Source: Myxococcus sp. RHSTA-1-4 (GTDB taxonomy: Bacteria > Myxococcota > Myxococcia > Myxococcales > Myxococcaceae). Taken from it: a DNA stretch of 64,000 bases. A program made the position numbers and the translations under genes. The stretch is from assembly GCF_020037125.1 (NCBI RefSeq), contig NZ_JAIQDG010000010.1, forward strand, positions 186,001 to 250,000, in the 5' to 3' direction. Below are positions 16,325 through 24,354 of this stretch, piece by piece (the stretch's first letter is position 1; each line of letters opens with the position of its first letter). A model generated the notes under the pieces. That model was not told the origin of the DNA. It did no database searches and saw only the letters and a list, made by a program, of their open reading frames with translations.

Positions 16325-18553
16325 ATGATGCAGAGCAGAGTGCGCGGTGCGCTTGGAGTCGCGGCGCTGTCATTCCTGGTAGGTGCATGCAACGAGGCTG
16401 CTCCAGCAGCAGGCGCGAAGGCCCCCGAGACAGGGAGTCGGACGCAGAAACTGGAAAACGGCGCGTCCATCTTCGAGACGGACAAGGCCGGCGCTCCCAC
16501 CTTCATCGGTGGTGAGCTGGGCATCCTGCCCGTGGTGGAGGCGACGGCGCCGGAGTCACTGCAGGCGGCGCAGCTTGCCCCGGTGGTCGCCAACGTGGCG
16601 TCGATGCTGCGGCTGGAGCCGGGCAACCTGTCGCTGAAGAAGGCGTACAAGGACACGCAGGGCGACGTCCACTACCGCTTCGACGTCAGCCACCAGGGCA
16701 TCCCCGTGTTCGGCGGTGAGCTGCGGCTGCACGCGCGCGACGGCAAGGTCTTCGCTGCCAACACCAACGTGCGCAGCGACCTGAAGGCGGCGGCGAAGGC
16801 CTCCATCGCCGGCGAGGCCGCGGTGGCCGCCGCGGCCTCGGACCGCGACGCGCTCGCGGGCTATGTCACCCACCCGGAGACGGAGCTGGTCTACTGGCGT
16901 GACGGCGACGAGCTTCGCCTCATGTACAAGGTCGAGCAGACCGGCGAGAAGCCGGACGGCACGCCCGTGCGCGACATCCTCCTGGTGGACGCGACGACGG
17001 GTGACGTCCAGGTGCGCATCCCGACCATCCACGAGGCCATCAACCGCCGCATGCACAACGGCGCGAACCTGAGCACCCTGCCGGGCGCCATCGTCCGCAT
17101 CGAGGGCGAGGCCCCCGTGGCCGACGCAGTGGTCAACACCAACTACGACCACCTGGGCACCGTCTACAACTGCTACAACGGCCTCTTCGGCCGCGACTCG
17201 TACAACAACGCGGGCGCCGTGCTCATCAGCACCGTGCACCACCGCGTGCGGTACGTGAACGCCTTCTGGAACGGCACCCAGATGGTGTACGGCGACGGCG
17301 ACGACGTCACCGCCACCAACCTGGCCAACTCGCTGGACGTGACGGCGCACGAGCTGACGCACGCCGTGACGGACACCGAGTCGGACCTCATCTACTCGGG
17401 TGAGTCCGGCGGCCTGAACGAGTCCATGTCCGACATCTTCGGCGCCGTGTGCGAGTGGTACGGAGACGGCGCGGGCGACGTCAACGCCCGCCACTGGCTG
17501 ATTGGCGACGACATCTGGACGCCGAGCATCCCGAACGACGCGCTCCGCTACATGCACAGCCCGACGATTGACGGCGTCTCGCTGGACTACTACCCGGACT
17601 ACTCGTCCGGCGTGGACGTGCACTACAGCTCGGGCATCTCCAACCTGGCGTTCTACCTGCTGTCGCAGGGTGGCACGCACCCGCGCGGGAAGACGACGCA
17701 GGCCGTCGCGGGCATCGGCATCGAGAAGGCCGCGCGCATCTTCTACAAGGCCAACGTGGACATCCTCCTGTCGAACGCCACCTTCGACAGCGCGAAGATC
17801 GCCACCGAGCAGGCCGCGCAGCAGCTCGGCTATGACGCGGCGACCATTGCCTCGGTGGGCAACGCCTGGAAGGCCGTGGGCGTGGGCGTGCCGGTTCCTC
17901 CTCCGACCAACACCCCGATGGGGAAGGACGTGCCCCTGACGAACCTGTCCGGCACGCGCAGCAGCAAGCAGTACTTCTCCGTGGAGGTGCCGGAGGGCGC
18001 GTACGACCTGAAGTTCACCATGTCCGGCGGCACGGGTGACGCGGACATGTACGTGCGCTACGCCAGCGCCCCCACGACGACCCAGTACAACTGCCGTCCG
18101 TACAGCTCGGGCAACAACGAGACCTGCTCGTTCGCGGCTCCGACGCACGGCACCTGGTACGTGATGCTCAACGGCTTCAGCGCCTACTCCGGCGTGTCGC
18201 TGGTGGTGACCTGGAAGGGCGGCTACCTGCCCATCGAGCCGGGCGTGGAAATCACCGGCCTGTCCGGCGCGGCGGGCTCGTCGCAGGTGTTCACGGTCCA
18301 GATTCCCGAGCTCCAGAACAACCCCGAGGGCCTCCGCAACGTGCACGTCAACCTGCGTGGCACGGGCAACGCGGACCTCTACGTCCAGCGCGCGGGCGCC
18401 CCCAGCGCCTTCGCCTACGACTGCCGTGGCGTGAACGAGCACAGCACGGAGGTCTGCAACCTGAACGGCTTCCAGCCGGGCAAGTACTACATCCAGGTGT
18501 TCGGCGCGAAGGGCGGCTTCACGGACGGCTCGCTCATCGTGACGTTCAACTGA
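16325..18553 (+). CDS. Secreted M4 (thermolysin-like) metalloprotease with two PPC domains
   Basis: A 742-residue exported zinc protease that should digest extracellular protein. An N-terminal signal with a lipobox-like LVGAC is followed by an FTP/PepSY propeptide (LSLKKAYKDTQGDVHYRF, TGDVQVRI). The M4 catalytic domain has HELTH at 342-346 (zinc ligands His342/His346, catalytic Glu343) and the third ligand Glu366 in GGLNESMSD, the same 24-residue spacing as in thermolysin. A late active-site His lies in DVHYSSGISNLAFYLL. After about residue 535 come two pre-peptidase C-terminal (PPC) beta domains (GTGDADMYVRY and GTGNADLYVQR), normally cleaved after secretion. GGGGGAAC precedes the ATG. A protease of this kind fits a predatory lifestyle. 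Confidence 0.95.
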   Translation: MMQSRVRGALGVAALSFLVGACNEAAPAAGAKAPETGSRTQKLENGASIFETDKAGAPTFIGGELGILPVVEATAPESLQAAQLAPVVANVASMLRLEPGNLSLKKAYKDTQGDVHYRFDVSHQGIPVFGGELRLHARDGKVFAANTNVRSDLKAAAKASIAGEAAVAAAASDRDALAGYVTHPETELVYWRDGDELRLMYKVEQTGEKPDGTPVRDILLVDATTGDVQVRIPTIHEAINRRMHNGANLSTLPGAIVRIEGEAPVADAVVNTNYDHLGTVYNCYNGLFGRDSYNNAGAVLISTVHHRVRYVNAFWNGTQMVYGDGDDVTATNLANSLDVTAHELTHAVTDTESDLIYSGESGGLNESMSDIFGAVCEWYGDGAGDVNARHWLIGDDIWTPSIPNDALRYMHSPTIDGVSLDYYPDYSSGVDVHYSSGISNLAFYLLSQGGTHPRGKTTQAVAGIGIEKAARIFYKANVDILLSNATFDSAKIATEQAAQQLGYDAATIASVGNAWKAVGVGVPVPPPTNTPMGKDVPLTNLSGTRSSKQYFSVEVPEGAYDLKFTMSGGTGDADMYVRYASAPTTTQYNCRPYSSGNNETCSFAAPTHGTWYVMLNGFSAYSGVSLVVTWKGGYLPIEPGVEITGLSGAAGSSQVFTVQIPELQNNPEGLRNVHVNLRGTGNADLYVQRAGAPSAFAYDCRGVNEHSTEVCNLNGFQPGKYYIQVFGAKGGFTDGSLIVTFN

Positions 18554-18579
18554 GCGGACTGAGTCGCTGACTCACTGAG

Positions 18580-18617
18580 AGCGCCCTGGACGCCCCCGCG
18601 AGGGTGTCCAGGGCGCT
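18580..18617. terminator. Bidirectional hairpin between protease and TonB receptor genes
   Basis: A 12-base perfect stem (18580-18591 with 18606-18617) with a 14-base loop, flanked by short T runs, sits between the convergent stops at 18553 and 18633. It probably terminates both genes. Confidence 0.6.
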
Positions 18618-18632
18618 TTGCGCTTGGGGGCG

Positions 18633-20843
18633 CTAGTCGTAGTTGAACGACAGCTCCAGCATGGCCGTGCGCGGGTCCTGCGGGCTGTTGACGAAGTCCA
18701 GCGGCCCGCCGGCGCCCGGCATGTAGTAGCGCGCGTCGAGCACGTTGCGGACGTCCAGGGCCAGGGAGAGCCCGTGGACGAAGAGGTCATCGGCTCGCAG
18801 CGCGGCATCGACGACGGCGTGGGCGGGAGCCGTCAGCCGGTGGGCGGGCTGCTCAGGGTTGCGCAGGTACTGGGTGGACCGTGAATTCCAGCGCACCCGG
18901 GGCGTGAAGCTGAAGGCGCCGCGCTTCACGGTGATGCCGCCCTTCACCTTGTAGGGGACGTTGAGCGGCATGTCCGTCCAGCCGTCCTCGGGCCTGTCGA
19001 GGTTCTTCCCCAGGGAGAGGCTGAAGGAGCCCCACGGCTCGATTTCCGTGGCGCCGAACTGGGTGCGATAGCGGAGCGAGACGCTGCCGCCGTAGAGCCG
19101 GGCCCGCCCCTCGCTCCGGAACTCCTCGTAGGAGAAGATGTCCGCCCCCGCGAAGTTGGTGGGCTCGTTCACCGTGCGGGCGACGGTGATGCCATCCACG
19201 AGGCTGAAGTAGCCATCGAGCTCCACCAGCAGGTCCCTGGCCGCCAGCAGCGAGTAGTCGAACTCCACCGTGCGCGCCTTCATGGGGTCCAGGTCGGGGT
19301 TCGGCACGTGGTACCAGTAGGCGAAGGGCCGGCCCGTGTTCTCGTCGACGCCCGCGAACGAGCCCCAGAAGGCGTACTGGTACGCGGGCGGCGGCGCGAG
19401 GAAGGACTCGCCGTAGAGCAGCTTCGCCGTCTGCCCCGGGGTAATCTGATACACGACGCCCGCGCGCGGGTTGAGCGTGTTGCCGTACCGGGTGTCCCGG
19501 TCGAAGCGCACGCCCGCGGTGACGGCCAGGCTGCTGGTGAGCTGTGCCTGGGTTTGCAGGTAGCTGCCCAGCGTCTGGTAGCTGTGCTCGTAGAACGGGA
19601 ACGCGATGGAGGTCCCGATGATGGTCTGCCCTTGCGAGCCCGAGGGAAGGCCTTCATCGAAGGGCGTGGCGAAGGTGCCGGTCTCCGGGAGCGCATGGAT
19701 GTACGCCCAGGAGACGCCGGCGACGATGTCGAGGTCCGGCGTCACCGCGTAGGCCAGCTGCTCCCGGACGCTGAACGACGTGCTCTTCGCGTACTTGTGC
19801 TGCGGCTGTCCCCCCGTATACGTGTTGTTGTACGCGAACGCGGGTTGCTTGGTGAAGATGGAGTAGTTGACCTCCGAGCTGGACTCGAGCTTGGGCAGGA
19901 ACTCCTTGCGATAGGTCAGGTAGACGGTCTGCCACCGGTGCGGGGCTTCCGAGCCGTAGACCGTGTACTCCGGCTTCACGCCCACGGCCGTCAGCTGGGT
20001 GAACTGCCGCAGGTCGTATCCGGCCGTCAGCTCCTTGTCGAACGTCAGCCGGGCCGAGAGGGAGTAGCTCGACACCTTGTTGCTGAAGCGGTTGTCCGGC
20101 ACCGAGGCGAGCACGTTCCCGGTGAACGGGTCTCTCAGCTCGCTCATGTTCTGGAAGTCTCCCGGATAGGCCTTCGCGAGGTCCGGGGAGTCCGAGGTGT
20201 GCGCGTGGGCCGAGAGGCTGAGCCGGGCGTGCTCACCAATCTTCGTGAACGCCTTGGCGGAGCCATAACGCGTGTCGGCGCTTCCGTAGGAGGCGGCAAC
20301 CGAGGCGCCACGGTCGGCTTCCTCGCGCCGGGTGACGATGTTGATGACGCCGACCAGCGCATCGGCGCCGTACAGGGCGGAAGCGGGGCCGTAGATGACC
20401 TCCACGCGCTCGGCGTCGAAGAGGGGGTAGTTGTCCTCGACGGGCGCCTCGTCACCGGTCATCGCGTTGATGCGGATGCCGTCGATGAGGACCAGGAAGC
20501 GGTTGTTTCCGGCCAGCCCGCGGACGGAGGCCACGCTCCGGGTGACCGACCAGTGGTTGTTGAAGACGTCAATCTCCGGCATGTCCTGCAGGAGGTCCCG
20601 GAGATTCACATAGCGTCGCTGCCGAATCTGGCTGCGCGTGACGACGACCGAGCGAGCCGGAGCCCACTGCAGGGGCTGAATCCGGCGCGTGACGGTGTCG
20701 ACCTCCATGTTGAGGAGCTCCTCGAGGGACAGGTCGTCAATCTGGGCCGGCGTATCCGCGTCCGCGGTCACGGGAGCGGCGACCAGCGCCGTGCCTAGCG
20801 ACCATGCCGCGATGTTGCTCCAGGGGGATTTGCGAGGATGCAT
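18633..20843 (-). CDS. TonB-dependent outer-membrane receptor
   Basis: A 736-residue outer-membrane receptor that imports a large ligand using energy from TonB. A signal peptide (about 1-30, ending VTADAD) is followed by DLSLEELLNMEVDTVTRR, a segment found before the plug in one branch of these receptors. The plug domain (about 55-170) contains LRDLLQDMPEIDVF, SVRGLAGNNRFLVLIDGIRIN and ERVEVIYGPASALYGADALVGVINIVTRR. The rest is an alternating-strand beta barrel ending in the aromatic signal LELSFNYD. The ligand is not deducible; no riboswitch-like leader was recognised upstream. ATG 20843 is chosen because AAGGAG lies about 12 bases upstream and the in-frame extension is not protein-like. Confidence 0.9.
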   Translation of the reverse strand: MHPRKSPWSNIAAWSLGTALVAAPVTADADTPAQIDDLSLEELLNMEVDTVTRRIQPLQWAPARSVVVTRSQIRQRRYVNLRDLLQDMPEIDVFNNHWSVTRSVASVRGLAGNNRFLVLIDGIRINAMTGDEAPVEDNYPLFDAERVEVIYGPASALYGADALVGVINIVTRREEADRGASVAASYGSADTRYGSAKAFTKIGEHARLSLSAHAHTSDSPDLAKAYPGDFQNMSELRDPFTGNVLASVPDNRFSNKVSSYSLSARLTFDKELTAGYDLRQFTQLTAVGVKPEYTVYGSEAPHRWQTVYLTYRKEFLPKLESSSEVNYSIFTKQPAFAYNNTYTGGQPQHKYAKSTSFSVREQLAYAVTPDLDIVAGVSWAYIHALPETGTFATPFDEGLPSGSQGQTIIGTSIAFPFYEHSYQTLGSYLQTQAQLTSSLAVTAGVRFDRDTRYGNTLNPRAGVVYQITPGQTAKLLYGESFLAPPPAYQYAFWGSFAGVDENTGRPFAYWYHVPNPDLDPMKARTVEFDYSLLAARDLLVELDGYFSLVDGITVARTVNEPTNFAGADIFSYEEFRSEGRARLYGGSVSLRYRTQFGATEIEPWGSFSLSLGKNLDRPEDGWTDMPLNVPYKVKGGITVKRGAFSFTPRVRWNSRSTQYLRNPEQPAHRLTAPAHAVVDAALRADDLFVHGLSLALDVRNVLDARYYMPGAGGPLDFVNSPQDPRTAMLELSFNYD

Positions 20844-21429
20844 GTCGGGGGGGACTCCTTTGCTGGGTACATCCGCAGTGCAACGGGTGGACCATGGACG
20901 TTCCGTGTGAGAGGGCAGCCGCGTGCGATGCATGCGGTGCCCGGAGCGGGGTGGGGCATGGGCGCCGGGCACGGACCCGGCGTCTGGGTCTGTTTTCAGC
21001 CATGGGTGCGGTTTGACCGTGCGGGGTGCCAGGGCCGCTGTCGCGCGAGGGAGTCCCGATTTCCCGCACCCGAACTGGTGGGCGGCGATGAGCACTCGCC
21101 GCGCCCTCGGGAGACGGCCGCCTGCCTGCCTCATTGCTCCGAGCGCCGCGCTCACTGCTTCGCGAGGCCGCATGGTGCGGCCTGGCGTCGCGGGCAGTGA
21201 TGGAATGGGCCGGTCTTCACGGCCGGTTCCGGGGTGTACGGGGTGCGGTACCTCCAGCGGGCTGCCGAGCGGTGGGACGCTCACGAGGTCATCCGCGCGG
21301 CTCGGCCATCATCTCCCGACAGCGAGGGAAAGCGGGCGCCGCGGTGTTCATCACGCCAGAGGCCAGGGTGCTGGGGACCCGGAGCGGAGTCGATTCGCCG
21401 CGGCCGAGGCAGGCGCGCGAGTGCCGCGT
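20844..21429. other. 586-base non-coding interval
   Basis: This is the region upstream of the TonB receptor gene and after the MocR gene's stop. Frames on both strands stay open, but their products are Arg/Pro/Ala-rich shadows. I see no gene, repeat or strong hairpin; it presumably contains the receptor's promoter. Confidence 0.5.
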
Positions 21430-22887
21430 TCAGGGGCGCTTTGCTCCGGCCGCCGCCGAGACGCAGGCGAGCAGGCGCCGGAGTCCCTCGTCGAGGCGCG
21501 CCGCCGGCACCGAGCCATAACCGAGCACCAGGCCGGCCCGGGCGGGCGTGCTCGCGTAGTAGCGCGACAGGGAGATGAGGCCGACGCCCGCCTCCTTCGC
21601 GCGCGCCACCACGTCCTCTTCCAGCCTCCGGCCGCCAGCGCGAAACATCGCGCTCAGGTGGAGGCCCGCGGTGGACGGAAGGGGCCGGAGCCAGACGCCG
21701 AAGTGGCGCGTCAGCTTCTCCAGGATGCGCTCGTGCCGGGACTCGTACTCGCGCCGCATCTTGCGGATGTGCCGCGCCAGCAGCCCCTCGTCGATGAAGC
21801 GCGCGAGGGCGGCCTGCGCCGGCAACTGGCTGTGCCAGTCGCTCACGCGCTTGGCCAGCCGCAGCTCGCGCTGGATGGAGGGCGGGGCGATGAGAAACCC
21901 CAGGCGCAGCGCGGGCAGCATGACCTTGGAGAACGAGCCCACGTAGATGACCCGGCCGGAGCGGTCCAGGCCGTGCAGTGTCTCCAGCGGCCGGCCACCG
22001 AAGCGGAACTCGCTGTCGTAGTCGTCCTCAATCACCACCGCGTCCCGCTGCTTCGCCCAGTCGAGCAGCGCCGTCCGCCGCGCGGGTGACATGGGCATGC
22101 CGAGTGGAAACTGGTGGGAGGGCGTGACGTAGACGAGGCGCGCGTCGTCCGGCAGCGCGCCCACGTCGAGTCCCTCGGTGTCGACGGGGACGGGCACCAC
22201 CCGCGCTCCCAGGGACTGGAACAGCAGCCGCGCCGGCGGGTAGCCCGGCTCCTCCACGGCGACGCAGTCTCCCGGCTCGAGCAGCACCCGTCCAATGAGG
22301 TCGAGCGCCTGCTGTGCGCCGTGGGTGACGATGACGTCTCCGGCGTCCGCGCGCACACCCCGGGCGACACCCACGTGCCGGGCCACCGCCTCGCGCAGCC
22401 CCGGGTGGCCGGCGGCCTCGGCGTACGCCGCCGGCAACGTCGCGGCCCGGAGCTGGCGCGCCATCAGCCGGCGCCACGTCTCGAAGGGGAACAACTGTCC
22501 GTCCGGGATGCCGACGCGGAAGTCGTAGGCCGCGGGCACTTCGGCGGCGCGTGGGTCGGGCAGCGTGCTCCAGACGGCCCGGGCACGCAGCCTCACCCCG
22601 GATTTGGAGCCGGGCCGGCCTCCAGCTCCCGGCGGCTCACCCTGGACGTAGCTGCCGGCGCGGACGCGGCCCGCCAGCAGGCCCTCGGCGGTGAGCCACT
22701 CGTAGGCCACGCTCACCGTGTTGCGGGACACCGAGAGGCGCCGGGCCAGCTCTCGCGTGGGGGGCACCCGCTCTCCGCGCCGCAGGCGGCCGTCGAGGAT
22801 GGCCGCGCGGAGCTCCCGGTATATCTGCCCGGCGATGTCGCGCCGGCTTTCGAGGTTGACGTGCAGGTCCATGCGAACCTGAACCAT
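21430..22887 (-). CDS. MocR/PdxR-family transcriptional regulator (GntR-aminotransferase fusion)
   Basis: A 485-residue regulator. Residues about 10-75 are a GntR winged helix (IAGQIYRELRAAILDGRLRRGERVPPTRELARRLSVSRNTVSVAYEWL). The remainder is a fold-type I aminotransferase domain with the PLP-binding Lys in YVGSFSKVMLPALRLGF (about 320) and ADAGDVIVTHGAQQALDLIGRVL at the large-domain start. Such proteins use PLP or a PLP-substrate adduct as the signal and often control vitamin B6, GABA or amino-acid genes. The divergent neighbour is a cupin gene across 90 bases, so it is the likely target. The start is ATG 22887; an internal ATG six codons later is possible. Confidence 0.9.
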   Translation of the reverse strand: MVQVRMDLHVNLESRRDIAGQIYRELRAAILDGRLRRGERVPPTRELARRLSVSRNTVSVAYEWLTAEGLLAGRVRAGSYVQGEPPGAGGRPGSKSGVRLRARAVWSTLPDPRAAEVPAAYDFRVGIPDGQLFPFETWRRLMARQLRAATLPAAYAEAAGHPGLREAVARHVGVARGVRADAGDVIVTHGAQQALDLIGRVLLEPGDCVAVEEPGYPPARLLFQSLGARVVPVPVDTEGLDVGALPDDARLVYVTPSHQFPLGMPMSPARRTALLDWAKQRDAVVIEDDYDSEFRFGGRPLETLHGLDRSGRVIYVGSFSKVMLPALRLGFLIAPPSIQRELRLAKRVSDWHSQLPAQAALARFIDEGLLARHIRKMRREYESRHERILEKLTRHFGVWLRPLPSTAGLHLSAMFRAGGRRLEEDVVARAKEAGVGLISLSRYYASTPARAGLVLGYGSVPAARLDEGLRRLLACVSAAAGAKRP

Positions 22888-22977
22888 TGAATGGCCTGGT
22901 GAAATTCGTCAATCCTGGACCTGCCATTGGACCAGCGGCGTGGGCACTCTTCCGTCACCTCACACCCCGGAGACACC

Positions 22978-23436
22978 ATGACCGCCGGCACCTTCATCGC
23001 CCTGCCCCCCGTCCATACCGACCGCATCCCCTGGGTCCCCATGGGGCGCCCCGGGTTCTCCTTCAAGCCGCTGCGCTTCTTCCACGACGACAGCGGGTGG
23101 ATGTACCTCCTGCGGGTGGAGCCCGGGACGCTCGTCCCGCTGCACCGGCACACCGGCGAGGTGCACGGCTACAACCTCGCGGGCCAGCGCAAGCTCATCG
23201 ACACCGGCGAGGTGATTGGCCCCGGCACCTATGTCTACGAGCCGGCCGGCAACGTGGACAGCTGGATGGCCGTCGGCGACGAGCCGGTCATCCTCCACAT
23301 CACCGTGCGCGGCGCCGTCGAGTACCTGGGCCAGGACGGCGAGGTGGTGGGCCGGGTGACGTCGAACGACCGGCTCCAGTCCTACAGGCGCTGGTGCGAG
23401 GAGAACGGCGCCCGGTTCCTCGCGACCGTCGAGTGA
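22978..23436 (+). CDS. Cupin protein, ChrR/2,4'-dihydroxyacetophenone dioxygenase-like
   Basis: A 152-residue single-cupin protein. Motif 1 is seen in PGTLVPLHRHTGEVHGYNLAGQRKLID (metal ligands His-x-His and a further His), and motif 2 in GTYVYEPAGNVDSWMAVGDEPVILHITVRG. The pattern matches proteins annotated as 2,4'-dihydroxyacetophenone dioxygenase family, non-heme iron enzymes that cleave C-C bonds; many members are uncharacterised, so the substrate is open. CGGAGA lies seven bases before the ATG. It is divergent from, and probably controlled by, the MocR gene. Confidence 0.8.
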   Translation: MTAGTFIALPPVHTDRIPWVPMGRPGFSFKPLRFFHDDSGWMYLLRVEPGTLVPLHRHTGEVHGYNLAGQRKLIDTGEVIGPGTYVYEPAGNVDSWMAVGDEPVILHITVRGAVEYLGQDGEVVGRVTSNDRLQSYRRWCEENGARFLATVE

Positions 23437-23448
23437 CACCCGGGGCGG

Positions 23449-23532
23449 CCCCCCCCCCTGAATCCAGGGGGTTGAGCCGTTCGTGTGCGGTCAGGGCCGC
23501 TCGCCCGGCCGCATGTTTGGAATGCGGCCGGG
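23449..23532 (+). other. Poly-C tract and two hairpins before the Lon-domain gene
   Basis: Ten consecutive C (23449-23458) run into a seven-base stem (23454-23460 with 23465-23471) that may end the cupin transcript. A second, stronger hairpin follows: an 11-base perfect stem (23504-23514 with 23522-23532) with a seven-base loop, 35 bases before the next ATG. Neither has a clear U tract. The second could be a terminator or a structured leader. Confidence 0.4.
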
Positions 23533-23566
23533 GGCGGCCGGGCTTATCAACACAGGGGTGCCCCCA

Positions 23567-24223
23567 ATGACCGCTCAAGAACGCGTCGAGCGCGCCGCCA
23601 GCGCGCTGAAGGTCTTCCCACTGCCGTCGGCGGTGCTCTTCCCCCACACCGTCATCCCCCTCCACATCTTCGAGCCGCGCTACCGCGCCCTGGTCCGCGA
23701 CGCGCTCGCGGGGGACCGCGTCATGGCGCTGTCCCAGCTCGAGCCCGGGTGGGAGGGGCGCTACGAGGGCCGGCCTCCCATGCTGCCCATGATGTGCGCC
23801 GGCATCATCATCTGGGACGAGCAGGTGGAGGAGGGGCGCTACAACATCCTCCTCCAGGGCGTGAGCCGCGTCCGCATGGGCTCCGAGCTGTCGAACGACA
23901 AGCTCTACCGGGAGGTCTCCGCGGAAGCGCTGCCGGACCTGCCCTACCAGGGGCCGGAGGAGGAGCAGCTCCGGCAGGCCGTCTTCGAGCTGGCCGGGCG
24001 CGTGCCGCCCTCCTTCGCGGAGAACCTGCTGCCGGTGGCCGCCCGCGCCGCGGGGGGCACGCTGGCGGACGTGGTGGCCTCGGCCCTCGTTCCGGAGCCC
24101 GAGCGGCGCCAGGAGCTCTTGAGCGAGCTGGACGTCAAGCGGCGGCTCGAGGGCGTGCTGGAGGACGTGGGCGAGCTCATTGCCCGCCTCCAGCCCGTAC
24201 GGCCCTCCGGGCCCCTGAACTGA
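23567..24223 (+). CDS. Stand-alone Lon N-terminal (substrate-binding) domain protein
   Basis: A 218-residue protein made of the LON substrate-binding domain: LKVFPLPSAVLFPHTVIPLHIFEPRYRALVRDAL (about 15-48), then YNILLQGVSRVRM (PUA-like beta barrel), then a helical bundle ending in DVKRRLEGVLEDVGELIARL. The AAA+ ATPase and Ser/Lys protease domains of Lon are absent, so it is not a protease. Related stand-alone proteins are widespread in proteobacteria; their role is unclear and a chaperone or adaptor activity is speculative. ATG 23567 is used. A GTG three codons upstream is possible. Confidence 0.88.
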   Translation: MTAQERVERAASALKVFPLPSAVLFPHTVIPLHIFEPRYRALVRDALAGDRVMALSQLEPGWEGRYEGRPPMLPMMCAGIIIWDEQVEEGRYNILLQGVSRVRMGSELSNDKLYREVSAEALPDLPYQGPEEEQLRQAVFELAGRVPPSFAENLLPVAARAAGGTLADVVASALVPEPERRQELLSELDVKRRLEGVLEDVGELIARLQPVRPSGPLN

Positions 24224-24354
24224 ACCGGAGCCCGAAGGCCCGGCGCCGGTAGGGCTTGCCTTGCGAGGCGGGCCGCGCATTGCTGGGCTCCACATCGACG
24301 CCGGACCCCGGGACACTTCCGGGCCGTCCAGGCGGAAAGGGGACTGGAGCAACC

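Noticed and set aside
20844..21284. A 147-codon N-terminal extension of the TonB receptor, and a long plus-strand frame at 20923-22089.
   Set aside because: ATG 20843 has a strong ribosome site and begins a signal peptide; the extensions have shadow composition.
20844..21429. A cobalamin or other riboswitch in front of the TonB receptor.
   Set aside because: I could not find a B12-box-like conserved core or a convincing multi-stem layout.
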